This document shows positions 7,891 through 16,649 of a stretch of DNA of 64,000 nucleotides, in pieces. Within the stretch, counting starts at the first letter, position 1, and every line of letters begins with the position of its first letter. Source of the stretch: Lachnospiraceae bacterium Zagget3 (GTDB lineage: Bacteria; Bacillota_A; Clostridia; Lachnospirales; Lachnospiraceae); contig MSHE01000005.1 of assembly GCA_001941025.1 (NCBI GenBank), positions 90,627 through 154,626 of the forward strand, in the 5' to 3' direction. The notes beneath the pieces were generated by a model. The model was not told the origin of the DNA. It saw only the letters and a list, made by a program, of their open reading frames with translations, and searched no databases. Both the position numbers and the translations under genes were made by a program.

Positions 7891-8436
7891 TCAGGGCAGC
7901 TGCTCTCCCCGCAGTTCCAGATCCCGTTTCATCGGATCGAGATACGGCACCATAAGCCCTCCACGCATGCCAAAGAAAAACTGCTCGTCCAATTCCTCGA
8001 AGCGAATACTCTTGCGCCCGCCGGATGTGCTGCGGTTCCAAAACCCGTTCAGTTCCGACAAACGCATATAGTAATAGATATCCCTGTGGGAAAAGAAAAG
8101 GAGCAAAAAGGCAACGCCCCCCTGTTTCTCAAAGTCATTCATGAATCGCACCTGGTGCGCATGAACATTCTGCAGCGGGAAGGTGTCCGTTTGACATTCC
8201 TTCGCGTCGAAACACACCGGGATCCCCTGTACGGCACCGATATAGTCCACCGTGCTTTTCTGCTCAAAATAAGCAAGCGTGATCTGGCGGCTGTCTTTAT
8301 CCATCCGGACCGGCGTGATCGGCGTCGGAATCTTCTGGATCAGGGCAAGCCCGCTCTCCTGATATTTGTCATTGGTCCGGTTGATAAATTCCTCCAGAGC
8401 GGAGCCCCGAAGGCCTCTCGAATTCCATGTGGGCAT
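7891..8436 (-). CDS. recU: Holliday junction resolvase RecU
   Basis: 181 residues. RecU is the Gram-positive Holliday junction resolvase that works with RuvAB. Visible family motifs are WNSRGLRGSALEEFIN at the N-terminus, the nuclease core around YFEQKSTVDYIG and CFDAKE (acidic and Lys active-site residues), and FPLQNVHAHQVRFM. The start is the second of two adjacent ATGs: the upstream ATG lies almost on the AGGAGGG ribosome site. The gene sits 22 bases behind a phosphatase gene and probably ends that operon, because the RiPP promoter begins right after its stop. Confidence 0.93.
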   Translation of the reverse strand: MPTWNSRGLRGSALEEFINRTNDKYQESGLALIQKIPTPITPVRMDKDSRQITLAYFEQKSTVDYIGAVQGIPVCFDAKECQTDTFPLQNVHAHQVRFMNDFEKQGGVAFLLLFFSHRDIYYYMRLSELNGFWNRSTSGGRKSIRFEELDEQFFFGMRGGLMVPYLDPMKRDLELRGEQLP

Positions 8437-8458
8437 CATGCCCTCCTTTTCTCCGCGG

Positions 8459-9121
8459 CTAGAGAATCCCGCGGAATGACTGCTCACCTTTCTCATAATA
8501 GAGGCGCTTCTCTTCCAACAGGGTAAATACGCCATCCGACAGCGCGATCCGATTGATGCTGCAGTTCGGCTGGCTGATCGTCCAAAATTCGTCGAGCGAA
8601 AATCCAAACAGACAGTGAAAAAACGCGCGGATCACCGTGCCGTGGCAAACGACCAGCGCGGTCTCTACGACCGGATCCTCCTCCAAAGGCAGCAGGACAT
8701 CTTCGATAAAGTCTTCGATCCGTCGAAACAGATCTTCATAGGACTCGCCGGTCTCATCCGCCACAAAGAGTGTGGGCCTTGAAAAACAGTTTACGATGTT
8801 CTCATCATATAGAACGCGTTCTTTTAAAAGAATGCCTTCGTATTTTCCAAAATTCATCTCCTTAAGCCGGTCATCGACCAGAAACGGTTCCCCGGCGGAT
8901 GGATGTAAATCCATTTCGGAGATGATCCGCGCCGTGGTGACAGCACGGCACAACGGACTCGTGTAGATCCGATCAAACACAATGCCGTCCCGGCAAAACC
9001 CCTCGGCGGAACACACTGCCAATTCCACGCCGTAGTCGTTCAGCTCGATATCGGAAGAGCCCTGAATCCTGCCCTCTTTGTTCCAGCGGGTCTCCCCGTG
9101 ACGCATAATATAAATCTCCAT
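8459..9121 (-). CDS. Histidine phosphatase family protein (phosphoglycerate-mutase-like)
   Basis: 220 residues. The N-terminal MRHGETRWN holds the catalytic RHG His that is phosphorylated in this superfamily. The second active-site His is visible in VVCHGTVIR (about residue 160), and a typical acidic residue lies between them. Members range from phosphoglycerate mutase to cobalamin-pathway and sugar-phosphate phosphatases, and the sequence alone does not settle the substrate. Cotranscribed between the RluA-type synthase and recU. Confidence 0.88.
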   Translation of the reverse strand: MEIYIMRHGETRWNKEGRIQGSSDIELNDYGVELAVCSAEGFCRDGIVFDRIYTSPLCRAVTTARIISEMDLHPSAGEPFLVDDRLKEMNFGKYEGILLKERVLYDENIVNCFSRPTLFVADETGESYEDLFRRIEDFIEDVLLPLEEDPVVETALVVCHGTVIRAFFHCLFGFSLDEFWTISQPNCSINRIALSDGVFTLLEEKRLYYEKGEQSFRGIL

Positions 9122-9144
9122 ACAAATCTCCCTGCTTTATACGA

Positions 9145-10230
9145 TCACCGGTCAGCCCTGTTTTCTTCGGAACGCGCAAGCCACTCCTCCGCGATCCGGA
9201 AGGATTCCGGATCCGGAATCTCGAAAATCCTTCCATCCGGAAACTCCATGCGGCAGGCGCACAGCAGCTGTCCGCGTATCCCGGCTGCCTCTTCGAGCGC
9301 GCGGTTGCGGGTTTCGTCCCCGTATTTCCCGTCACCGAGGATCGGGTGCCCGATCGAGGCCAGATGCGCGCGGATCTGGTGTGTTTTCCCGGTGATGAGA
9401 CGCACCTCCAGAAGCGTCGCGTCTCCATAGGATTCCAACGGGCGGTATGCCGTCTCGATCCATGCGCCCGCCTCTTTCCCGGAGCTGCCTCCGAACTCCG
9501 GTTCATATGCTTCCGGGGATTCCGCCGCCTCCCGCTCATCCGGGTTCACGATCCGCACCCGGTTTGTTTTTTCGTCTTTGATCAGATATCCCGACAAGGT
9601 CTGTGAATCCGAAACACGTCCCGCGACAAGCGCGTGATAATACTTTTTCAGCGCGCGTCCGCGCAAAAGCTCCGCCGTTTCCTGCAGCCCGCGCAAAGTC
9701 TTTCCCGCGATAAGCAGCCCGGACGTATTGCGGTCGAGGCGGTTGCAGATCGAGGGGCGAAAGGTACGCAGATCCTCCTCTGTCATCTGTCCGCTTTCCA
9801 ACAGATAGGCAATCACACGGTCGTTCGCGGAATCATCCTCCGGCTTTGCTTTCTGTGAGAGCAGACCCGCCGGTTTGTTGATCACCAGAATATCCTCGTC
9901 TTCATAGACGATCTCCAACGCTGTCTCACCGCTCGCGTTGGACGGACAGGCCGCCCCGTCATCCCGCAGACCGGCAGAATCCTGCGCGTCGGTGTTTCGC
10001 GCCGCGAAAGACGGCGCAAACTTCAGAAACGTTTCCTCCGAGAGGTAGAGGCGCACTTCATCGCCCTTCGCCAGGATTTCCGCGCCCGACGCTTTCCGCT
10101 CGTTTAACACGATGTTCTTTTTTCGCAGCATCTTGTAGACAAATCCCGCCGGCGCCTCTTCGAGCACACGAAAGAGATATTTGTCCAGCCGCCCTCCGGC
10201 CTCCCGGTCCGTGATCTGAAAACTTCTCAT
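9145..10230 (-). CDS. RluA-family pseudouridine synthase
   Basis: 361 residues. An N-terminal S4-type RNA-binding segment (GRLDKYLFRVL...KNIVLNERKA) is followed by the RluA catalytic domain with NRLDRNTSGLL, whose Asp is the catalytic residue of the HRLDxxTSG motif. It isomerises uridine to pseudouridine in structural RNA, most likely 23S rRNA, but the exact site (RluC, RluD or other) cannot be read from sequence. An insert near the middle (EPEFGGSSGKEAGAW) makes it slightly longer than usual. A 9-base gap separates it from the upstream HAD gene. Confidence 0.9.
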   Translation of the reverse strand: MRSFQITDREAGGRLDKYLFRVLEEAPAGFVYKMLRKKNIVLNERKASGAEILAKGDEVRLYLSEETFLKFAPSFAARNTDAQDSAGLRDDGAACPSNASGETALEIVYEDEDILVINKPAGLLSQKAKPEDDSANDRVIAYLLESGQMTEEDLRTFRPSICNRLDRNTSGLLIAGKTLRGLQETAELLRGRALKKYYHALVAGRVSDSQTLSGYLIKDEKTNRVRIVNPDEREAAESPEAYEPEFGGSSGKEAGAWIETAYRPLESYGDATLLEVRLITGKTHQIRAHLASIGHPILGDGKYGDETRNRALEEAAGIRGQLLCACRMEFPDGRIFEIPDPESFRIAEEWLARSEENRADR

Positions 10231-10239
10231 GACTCTGTA

Positions 10240-10908
10240 TCAGAACAGCTCCGTAAAATCATCAATATAATAATCCGCCAGTTCCTGTTTTTCTTCTCTC
10301 ATATCCGCGGAATAGCTGTCCTCTACCGCGCACACACGCATGCCGGCATTTTTCCCGGCCAGGATTCCCATCGGGATGTCCTCAAAGACCAGGCACCGCC
10401 CCGGCGGGACGCCCAGCTTTTCCGCTGTCGCCAGATACACATCCGGCGAGGGCTTTCCCGTGCTCACATCACAGACCGTCGTGATCGCGTCAAAGCGATC
10501 GGTCACACCCCGGCAGGACAGAAACTCATCCACGAGCAGCTGCGAGTTGCTCGTCGAGATGCCGACGCGGATCCCGCGGGCGCGAAGCAGGTCAAGAAAC
10601 TCCCGCAAGCCCGGTTTTAGTTCCGTCTGCAAACGATATTTATCAATTGCCATATCGTTCCAGAAGTCTTTGATCTCCTCCACGGATGCTTCCATGCGGT
10701 ATCTCTCTTTAAAGAATTCCGCCGTCTCCGTAAAGCCCAGACCGTCGATCTCGCTGTCGTCGTAACCCGACGAATCGATTTGATATTTTTCAAAAAACTC
10801 GTTGTCAACGCCCTTCCAGATCCACATGGAATCCACGATCGTTCCGTCCATGTCAAAGATCACGGCATCGATTCCGTCCAGCATTGTTTCGCGTAAAGTA
10901 TCTGACAT
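10240..10908 (-). CDS. HAD-superfamily hydrolase (beta-phosphoglucomutase-like)
   Basis: 222 residues. HAD motif I is FDMDGTIVDS (nucleophile Asp), motif II lies around GISTSNS, and motifs III/IV around GKPSPDVYL and VFEDIPMGILAG. The cap domain between motifs I and II places it in the beta-phosphoglucomutase/phosphatase-like class. The substrate is unknown. First gene of a probable unit HAD - RluA - phosphatase - recU. Its leader contains an unusual GC-rich repeat. Confidence 0.88.
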   Translation of the reverse strand: MSDTLRETMLDGIDAVIFDMDGTIVDSMWIWKGVDNEFFEKYQIDSSGYDDSEIDGLGFTETAEFFKERYRMEASVEEIKDFWNDMAIDKYRLQTELKPGLREFLDLLRARGIRVGISTSNSQLLVDEFLSCRGVTDRFDAITTVCDVSTGKPSPDVYLATAEKLGVPPGRCLVFEDIPMGILAGKNAGMRVCAVEDSYSADMREEKQELADYYIDDFTELF

Positions 10909-11005
10909 AACTCCTCTCCCGACCTTGCATCAGGAGGCGGCCGCCCGGCTCCTGCCGCGCGGGTCGGGTGCCGCGAAGCGGCAAAACTCCTCTCCCGACC
11001 CTGCG
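10909..11005 (-). repeat. GC-rich duplicated leader segment with hairpins
   Basis: A 16-base direct repeat, aactcctctcccgacc, occurs at 10909-10924 and 10985-11000; the first copy carries the ribosome site of the HAD gene. Between them GGGTCGGG (10961-10968) pairs with CCCGACCC (10994-11001), enclosing a small GCCGC-gaa-GCGGC hairpin (10970-10982). No open reading frame or promoter was seen here. Confidence 0.6.
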
Positions 11006-11016
11006 CAAAATAAAAA

Positions 11017-11045
11017 GCGGGTCTATCTATACAAGATACACCCGC
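11017..11045 (-). terminator. Terminator of the yicC-coaD operon
   Basis: Minus-strand hairpin GCGGGT-g-TATCT / AGATA-g-ACCCGC with a 5-base loop, followed by TTTTTATTTT. Located 22 bases after the stop of the coiled-coil gene. Confidence 0.85.
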
Positions 11046-11066
11046 GGTTAACCCCGTTATATAAGA

Positions 11067-11687
11067 TTAAATAAGATCCAACGCTTCCTCATTCCCAGCA
11101 TCCGGTTCCTGCATCGTTTCGATCGGAGTCTCCTCTTCCCCGGCAGAAGCGGAAGGAGACAACTCACCGCGGTTCATCTTCACGATATCATAGCAGTCCT
11201 GAAGCGAAGACAGGACACCCTCATACTGCTCTTTCGTGCTGCCGATGGCATTGGCCATGATATTTTCCAAATTGCTGAGGAGATTATCCGTATATTCAAT
11301 GGACGCGCTGCGGATCGCGTTGGCGTCTTCCGTGGCCTTATCCAGAATTTCCTGCGCCTGGGAAGTCGCGATGGAGACCACCTCGTTGGCCTGCGCGTAG
11401 GCTTGCTGCATGATCTGATGCTCGCTGACCAGTTCATTCGTCTGCACCTGCGCCTCCGCCACGATCTCGTCCGCCCTCTGCTGCGCGTCCGCAAGGATTG
11501 CGTCCTTGTTGGCGATGATCTTCTGATAGCGTTTGATCTCTTCGGGTGTCTTTCTCTTGAGTTCCATCAGGAGTTCCGATAACTCATCCCGGTCCACGAT
11601 GATCGTGTCTTTTGAAAACGCCTGCGTTTTGCAGGTGTCGATATACTCCTCAATCTCCGCAATAATCTGTTCTAATCGGCTTGTCAT
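11067..11687 (-). CDS. Coiled-coil protein downstream of coaD, function unknown
   Basis: 206 residues, strongly heptad-like from about residue 40 to 170 (many Ala, Glu, Gln), without membrane helix, signal peptide or enzyme motif. The acidic C-terminal tail is Pro/Glu-rich. Sequences of this kind resemble H-subunit-like ATPase stalk or DivIVA-like coiled coils and are found next to coaD in clostridia. I do not assign a function. Last gene before a strong terminator. Confidence 0.75.
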   Translation of the reverse strand: MTSRLEQIIAEIEEYIDTCKTQAFSKDTIIVDRDELSELLMELKRKTPEEIKRYQKIIANKDAILADAQQRADEIVAEAQVQTNELVSEHQIMQQAYAQANEVVSIATSQAQEILDKATEDANAIRSASIEYTDNLLSNLENIMANAIGSTKEQYEGVLSSLQDCYDIVKMNRGELSPSASAGEEETPIETMQEPDAGNEEALDLI

Positions 11688-11711
11688 TGAGTTCCCCTTT
11701 CTTTTCCTGCT

Positions 11712-12191
11712 TCATACGGAAAATTTCCTGTAAATTTGATCCCTGATCTCCGGCGGTACAAAATTCGAAATATCGCCGCCGTAGGAAGCGACTTCCTTCA
11801 CGATGGTAGAACTGAGGTAGGAGTACCGCAGATTCGACACAAGGAAGATCGTATCAATATTGTCGTTGATCACATGGTTCGTCTGCGCGATCTGAAGTTC
11901 GTACTCAAAATCGGTGACGGCACGAAGGCCTCTCACTACGATCGTTGCCCCGTTCTCACGCGCAAAGTCCGCCGTCAGACCATCAAAAGAGCGCACAGAA
12001 ACATTCGGAAATGGCTCTGTCAGCTTCTCTATCATAGTAACACGTTCTTCCACAGAAAACAACGGATTTTTTGTATTGTTTTTTAAAACCGCCACGATTA
12101 ATTCGTCTACCATCTGCGCGGATCTCTTGATCATATCGAGATGCCCGTAGGTCGGCGGATCAAAACTTCCCGGATAGATTGCCTTCCTCAT
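11712..12191 (-). CDS. coaD: Phosphopantetheine adenylyltransferase
   Basis: 159 residues, the usual length. CoaD transfers AMP from ATP to 4'-phosphopantetheine, the penultimate step of coenzyme A synthesis. The nucleotidyltransferase motif [13 protein letters not shown] (HxGH type) is at the N-terminus, and the C-terminal SSTIVKE motif is present. Its ATG overlaps the rsmD stop by 4 bases, as is common for the rsmD-coaD pair. Confidence 0.96.
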   Translation of the reverse strand: MRKAIYPGSFDPPTYGHLDMIKRSAQMVDELIVAVLKNNTKNPLFSVEERVTMIEKLTEPFPNVSVRSFDGLTADFARENGATIVVRGLRAVTDFEYELQIAQTNHVINDNIDTIFLVSNLRYSYLSSTIVKEVASYGGDISNFVPPEIRDQIYRKFSV

Positions 12192-12769
12192 ATCCCGTCT
12201 GCGGCCGGGTCGGCCGCCCTCCTTCTTCTCAAAAAAATATGCTGATTGGTTTTATAGTTTTTCTTTCGAATGATTTCAAATCCATCCGCCGCAAGATCCT
12301 CCGGAGGAAAGTCCACCGCCTCTTCCACGATCACAAGCGCGTCATCCCCACAAAGGCCGGATGTGGAAAGGGCATCCAGGGCACGCGCGGAAAGTCCTTT
12401 TCCGTATGGCGGATCGAGAAACACAAGGTCAAACCGTTCTTTTCCGGCAAGCGCCTTTATCGCGGCCAGATAATCCATGCAGAGCACATCGCACTGCGTG
12501 TCAAAGCCGGTAAAGTGAATATTTTCACGGATTACGGAGACCGCTTTCCTGCTGTGATCCACAAATACGGAGCGTTTCGCGCCACGGCTTACCGCCTCCA
12601 GGCCGATGGCTCCGCTTCCGGCAAAAAGGTCGAGAAAGACGGCATCCGGCACTTCCGGCGCGATGATGTTAAAAAGCGTCTCTTTGATCCGATCCGTTGT
12701 CGGCCGCGTATCGATCCCGTCCACTGTCTTTAAGGGCAGGCTGCGGGCCGTACCGGCGATGATCCTCAT
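12188..12769 (-). CDS. rsmD: 16S rRNA (guanine966-N2)-methyltransferase RsmD
   Basis: 193 residues. N-terminal [10 protein letters not shown], the target-family motif [13 protein letters not shown], the SAM-binding loop [14 protein letters not shown] and the catalytic DPPYG motif are all visible. It methylates G966 of 16S rRNA in 30S assembly. Overlaps coaD by 4 bases. Confidence 0.96.
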   Translation of the reverse strand: MRIIAGTARSLPLKTVDGIDTRPTTDRIKETLFNIIAPEVPDAVFLDLFAGSGAIGLEAVSRGAKRSVFVDHSRKAVSVIRENIHFTGFDTQCDVLCMDYLAAIKALAGKERFDLVFLDPPYGKGLSARALDALSTSGLCGDDALVIVEEAVDFPPEDLAADGFEIIRKKNYKTNQHIFLRRRRAADPAADGI

Positions 12770-12788
12770 CCTCTTTGCTTCCCCCCCC

Positions 12789-13391
12789 TTAGTCCTGCTG
12801 TTTAAATACCTCTCTGTTTTTTACAAGATAATCGATCATGGAGATCACGGTCAGCGCCACACAGATGTAAAACGTGATCAGGGCCAGCAGCAGGACGATA
12901 AAATAGAACCAGTCAACCGCGGCAGCGTTAGCACTCCTTATTCCGACGGTAAAGGAACTCACCGGGAGGGCCACAAGGAAGAGAATGACGGAGACCATCT
13001 GAAACACGGTCTTTAATTTCCCCCAAATGCCCGCCGCGATCACGATCTGATGCTGCGCCGCGATCAGGCGGAGTCCGCTGATCACAAACTCCCGGCCGAC
13101 AATGATGATCACGCCCCAGGCCGGAACCATCCCGATCGACATAAGACAGAGCAAGGCGGAACAGACCAGCAGTTTGTCTGCCAGCGGGTCCATAAATTTT
13201 CCGAAATCCGTGACCAGATTGCGTTTCCGGGCGATGCGGCCATCCAAAAGATCCGTCAGACTGGCCACCACGAAAATAATAAGCGCGATGATATAATCCC
13301 ACGGTCCCAGTCCATTTGGCAGCAGCATAAAGATAACAAAGACCGGCACCAGGATGATGCGAAACAAGGTCAATCGATTCGGCAGATTCAT
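12789..13391 (-). CDS. pgsA: CDP-diacylglycerol--glycerol-3-phosphate 3-phosphatidyltransferase
   Basis: 200 residues, integral membrane. Starts MNLPNRLTLFRI, typical of PgsA. The CDP-alcohol phosphotransferase motif DGxxAR...GxxxDxxxD is seen as DGRIARKRN and GKFMDPLADK (Asp residues bind the metal). Makes phosphatidylglycerol phosphate, the precursor of phosphatidylglycerol and cardiolipin. Lies 9 bases downstream of rimO. Confidence 0.94.
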   Translation of the reverse strand: MNLPNRLTLFRIILVPVFVIFMLLPNGLGPWDYIIALIIFVVASLTDLLDGRIARKRNLVTDFGKFMDPLADKLLVCSALLCLMSIGMVPAWGVIIIVGREFVISGLRLIAAQHQIVIAAGIWGKLKTVFQMVSVILFLVALPVSSFTVGIRSANAAAVDWFYFIVLLLALITFYICVALTVISMIDYLVKNREVFKQQD

Positions 13392-13400
13392 GATTCTCTC

Positions 13401-14732
13401 CTATCGTTCACCAACCGGTACAGCGATGAGGTCATACTCATACGCGGCGGTGATCTCCACTTCCAGCACATCCCCGCTTATGAGTTCCCGCGTTGTCTCC
13501 ACAAACACATAGCCGTCGACGTCCGGCGCGTCGCGGTAGGTCCGGCCGATGTATACATCCTCATCCGCCACCTTTCCCTCGATCAGAACAGGCAGCCGGC
13601 GCGAGACCATCTCCTCATTTTCCGCCAGAACGATCTCATGCTGCAGTTCCATAACCTCCGCCTGCCGGGCTTCCTTTGTCTCTTCGTCCACCTGATCCGG
13701 GAAAGACGCCGCCGGGGTGTCTTCCTCCGCGGAGTAGACAAACGAGCCCAGCCGGTCAAAGCGCGTCTCTTCGATAAACCGAAGCAGTTCCGCGTGCTGT
13801 TCTTTTGTCTCTCCCGGGAACCCGCAGATCACGGTTGTGCGAAGCGCGATGTCCGGGATCTCCTTCCGAAGCAGCGCGATCGTGGCAGCAAGGCTCTCCT
13901 TATCCGTCTGCCGTCCCATTCGCTTTAAAATCTCATTATTGCAGTGCTGGATCGGCATATCGATATAATCACAGACCTTTTCACAGTCACGAACAGCCGC
14001 GATCAGTTCCGGATAAATCTCCTCCGGATAACAATATAACAGGCGGATCCACAGGAGTCCGTCAATCTCATTGAAACGCCGCAGCAAACGATGCAGCGCT
14101 TTTTCCCCGTAAAGGTCCACTCCGTAGCAGGTCGTCTCCTGCGCGACCAGGATCAGCTCCTTTACCCCCTGCGCGGCAAGCTGCTCCGCCTCCGCGATCA
14201 GCTTGTCCATGGGGAGGCTCCGATAGCGTCCGCGGATCCTGGGTATAATACAGTAAGAACATTGCTTCGCGCACCCCTCCGCGATCTTCAGGTACGCGTA
14301 ATGCCCGCCGGTAGATATCATTCTCCCGGCGGTGTGCTCTTCGATCCGGTCAAGCGGTTCGAAGCATTCGTATTTTTCTCCGGCGAGCGAGCGTTCAACC
14401 GCGTCCAGAACAGATTCCGTGGCATTCGTGCCGAGTACGGCATCCACTTCCGGAATTTCACGTCGGATCTCCTCGCGGTAGCGCTCGGACAGACAGCCGC
14501 AGACGATCAAAGCCCGGCAGCGACCCTTCGTGCGATATTCCGCCATCCCGAGGATCGTCTCGATGCTCTCCTCTTTCGCGTCTCCGATAAAACAACAGGT
14601 ATTGATGACGATCACATCCGCTTCCGACTCATCGTCCGTGACGGAAAACTGATTTTGCGCCAGTTTCCCGAGCATAAACTCGGAATCCACCCGGTTTTTG
14701 TCACATCCGAGAGAAATAAACAAAACGTTCAT
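13401..14732 (-). CDS. rimO: Ribosomal protein uS12 methylthiotransferase RimO
   Basis: 443 residues. Order: MTTase N-terminal domain starting MNVLFISLGCDKNRVDSE, the radical SAM domain with CAKQCSYCIIPRIRG (CxxxCxxC), and a C-terminal TRAM domain. RimO methylthiolates Asp88 of ribosomal protein S12. Distinguished from the MiaB at 30237-31682 by the SLGCDKN start. The rimO-pgsA order is typical of clostridia. Confidence 0.95.
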   Translation of the reverse strand: MNVLFISLGCDKNRVDSEFMLGKLAQNQFSVTDDESEADVIVINTCCFIGDAKEESIETILGMAEYRTKGRCRALIVCGCLSERYREEIRREIPEVDAVLGTNATESVLDAVERSLAGEKYECFEPLDRIEEHTAGRMISTGGHYAYLKIAEGCAKQCSYCIIPRIRGRYRSLPMDKLIAEAEQLAAQGVKELILVAQETTCYGVDLYGEKALHRLLRRFNEIDGLLWIRLLYCYPEEIYPELIAAVRDCEKVCDYIDMPIQHCNNEILKRMGRQTDKESLAATIALLRKEIPDIALRTTVICGFPGETKEQHAELLRFIEETRFDRLGSFVYSAEEDTPAASFPDQVDEETKEARQAEVMELQHEIVLAENEEMVSRRLPVLIEGKVADEDVYIGRTYRDAPDVDGYVFVETTRELISGDVLEVEITAAYEYDLIAVPVGER

Positions 14733-14740
14733 GGCCCGGA

Positions 14741-14998
14741 TCAGAACTCTCCCTCGTCGTCATCGTCCTCCCCGAGGATGTGGATATCCTCATCGTAGAG
14801 TTCCTCCACGGCGATGGAAAGCGGCTTTTTATTTTCCGCGTCCTCCACCTTGGGGACGGCTCCGTCAATGAGCTGACGGGCGCGTTTCGCCGACGCGATC
14901 ACGATGGAATAGCGGCTGTTGACAACCGGCTCTTCCCCGATGTTCTCGTCTTCTTTGTTAACTACTTTCATCAATTCTACATAGGACGGATGGATCAT
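14741..14998 (-). CDS. rpoZ: DNA-directed RNA polymerase subunit omega
   Basis: 85 residues. SRYSIVIASAKRARQLIDGA is the conserved omega signature; KKPLSIAVEELYDEDI closes the domain. Assists assembly of the beta' subunit. Overlaps the gmk stop by 4 bases (ATGA), and the gmk-rpoZ pair is standard in Firmicutes. Confidence 0.93.
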   Translation of the reverse strand: MIHPSYVELMKVVNKEDENIGEEPVVNSRYSIVIASAKRARQLIDGAVPKVEDAENKKPLSIAVEELYDEDIHILGEDDDDEGEF

Positions 14999-15636
14999 AT
15001 CGTGTCTCCCTTCACTATCTTTATCAGGTCTTCTTTCATGGCGTCAATCTGCGCAGAGCAGTATTTCATCCGATGGTGCTCATTTAAAATAATCTGATGC
15101 GTGGTCTCCACACAGGCATCGAGATCGTCATTGATGATCAAATAGTCGTAAGCTTCGCAGGCGTCGGCCTCCTCAATGGCCCGTTCCAGTCTGGCCCGCA
15201 TTTCGTGTTCCGACTCCGAGCCGCGCTCGGAAAGCCGCCGGACCAGCTCGTCGACCGACGGCGGTACGGTAAACAGCAGCAGTGTGTCAGGAAACTGTTC
15301 ATACACCTGCATGGCCCCCTGGATCTCAATCTCCAGAAGGACATTTTTCCCGAGGGAAAGCTGCTGCTCCACGAAGGCGCGCGGCGTGCCGTAATAGTGG
15401 TCCACATAACGGGCATATTCCAACAACTCCCCGTTTTCGATCATTTTTTTAAACTCGTCCTCGGTCCGGAAAAAATACTCCTGCCCATCGGTTTCCCCGG
15501 GGCGGGGGCTTCTCGTTGTAGCCGAAATGGAAAGCGCGTAACAGTCCGGATACTTTTCCACCAGCTTTTTCATGACCGAACCTTTTCCCGATCCGGCAAA
15601 GCCGGACAGGACGGTCAAAATCCCCTCTTTTTTCAT
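14995..15636 (-). CDS. gmk: Guanylate kinase
   Basis: 213 residues. P-loop GFAGSGKGSVMKK, the GMP-binding region SATTRSPRPGETDGQEYFF and the ELLEYA segment are clear. Phosphorylates GMP to GDP with ATP. Note the P-loop reads FAGSGKGS where many homologues read PSGAGKGT; the residues for ATP binding are retained. Confidence 0.95.
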   Translation of the reverse strand: MKKEGILTVLSGFAGSGKGSVMKKLVEKYPDCYALSISATTRSPRPGETDGQEYFFRTEDEFKKMIENGELLEYARYVDHYYGTPRAFVEQQLSLGKNVLLEIEIQGAMQVYEQFPDTLLLFTVPPSVDELVRRLSERGSESEHEMRARLERAIEEADACEAYDYLIINDDLDACVETTHQIILNEHHRMKYCSAQIDAMKEDLIKIVKGDTI

Positions 15637-15645
15637 AATACTCCT

Positions 15646-16524
15646 TTATTCGATGTTCTGAATCTGCTCCCTCACCTTTTCAATCCCGGTCTTTAATTCG
15701 ATCGCGAGATCCGATGTCACAAGATCGTTGGCCTTGGAAAGGATCGTGTTCGCTTCCCGGTTCATCTCCTGCGCGATAAAATCGAGCTTTCGGCCGACAT
15801 CGCCCTCCGCTTGAAACGCTTCGAGCATAGCGTCGATGTGAGACCGAAGGCGCACCGTTTCCTCGTCCGTGCAGATCTTATCCGCAAAGATCACGATTTC
15901 AGAGGCAAGACGGTTCTCGTCAATCTGTACGTTGTCCAACAGATCCCGCACCTTCTGTTCCAACCTTTCCCGGTACTCCGCCACGATCTGGGGGCCGCGT
16001 TCCTCCACCTGATCGACGGATTCGCGCATGCGGTGGAGTTTTTCCTCCAAATCGGCCTGCAATGCCTGTCCTTCCCGCTCTCTGACTTCCACAAGCTGAT
16101 CGAGCGCCGCGGCAAGCGCCTTTTCGATAAGCGGCTGGACCTCCTCCTCGTTGATCGGAGTATTCTCCACGGAAAACACTTCGGGATAATGAGATAAGGT
16201 GCTGACCCGGATATCGTCCTCCAGCGAGAACTCTTTTGCCATTTCCCGCAAATGGACGAGATATTCTACCGCAACGGAACGGTTGTACTTTACGTTTACC
16301 TCCCCTTCCGCAAGATCTTCGTAATTGACATACACATCCAGTTTGCCCCGGCAGATCCGCTCATTGAGCGCGGCGCGCACCGATGCCTCAAAAACGTTCA
16401 TATTTCGAGGCATTCGGATATTGATGTCCAGATATCTGTGATTGACCGATTTGAGCTCCACCGTGATCCTGCGAAATTCATCGGAACATTCGCCGCGGCC
16501 GAATCCGGTCATACTTTTGATCAT
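15646..16524 (-). CDS. YicC family protein (stress-related endoribonuclease family)
   Basis: 292 residues from the ATG at 16524. The conserved start MIKSMTGFGRGE and the C-terminal EMNREANTILSKAND segment identify YicC. Known members cleave RNA. A TTG five codons upstream is open but lies within the GAGGAAG ribosome site, so it is rejected. First gene of an eight-gene operon (yicC-gmk-rpoZ-rimO-pgsA-rsmD-coaD-coiled-coil gene) behind a consensus promoter. Confidence 0.92.
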   Translation of the reverse strand: MIKSMTGFGRGECSDEFRRITVELKSVNHRYLDINIRMPRNMNVFEASVRAALNERICRGKLDVYVNYEDLAEGEVNVKYNRSVAVEYLVHLREMAKEFSLEDDIRVSTLSHYPEVFSVENTPINEEEVQPLIEKALAAALDQLVEVREREGQALQADLEEKLHRMRESVDQVEERGPQIVAEYRERLEQKVRDLLDNVQIDENRLASEIVIFADKICTDEETVRLRSHIDAMLEAFQAEGDVGRKLDFIAQEMNREANTILSKANDLVTSDLAIELKTGIEKVREQIQNIE

Positions 16525-16564
16525 ACGCTTCTTCCTCAAAAATGTGCATTGGAAAAGTCACTTC

Positions 16565-16593
16565 ATTATAAGAGTTTTTCAATATGAAGTCAA
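16565..16593 (-). promoter_or_regulatory. Promoter of the yicC-coaD operon
   Basis: Minus strand TTGACT (16588-16593), 17-base spacer and TATAAT (16565-16570), 41 bases ahead of the yicC ATG. Near-consensus vegetative promoter in the divergent gap with rqcH. Confidence 0.85.
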
Positions 16594-16649
16594 ATGCACT
16601 TTTCTTTTGAAAATAATTATTTTATACTATTTGTCGGAAGGAGAATACT

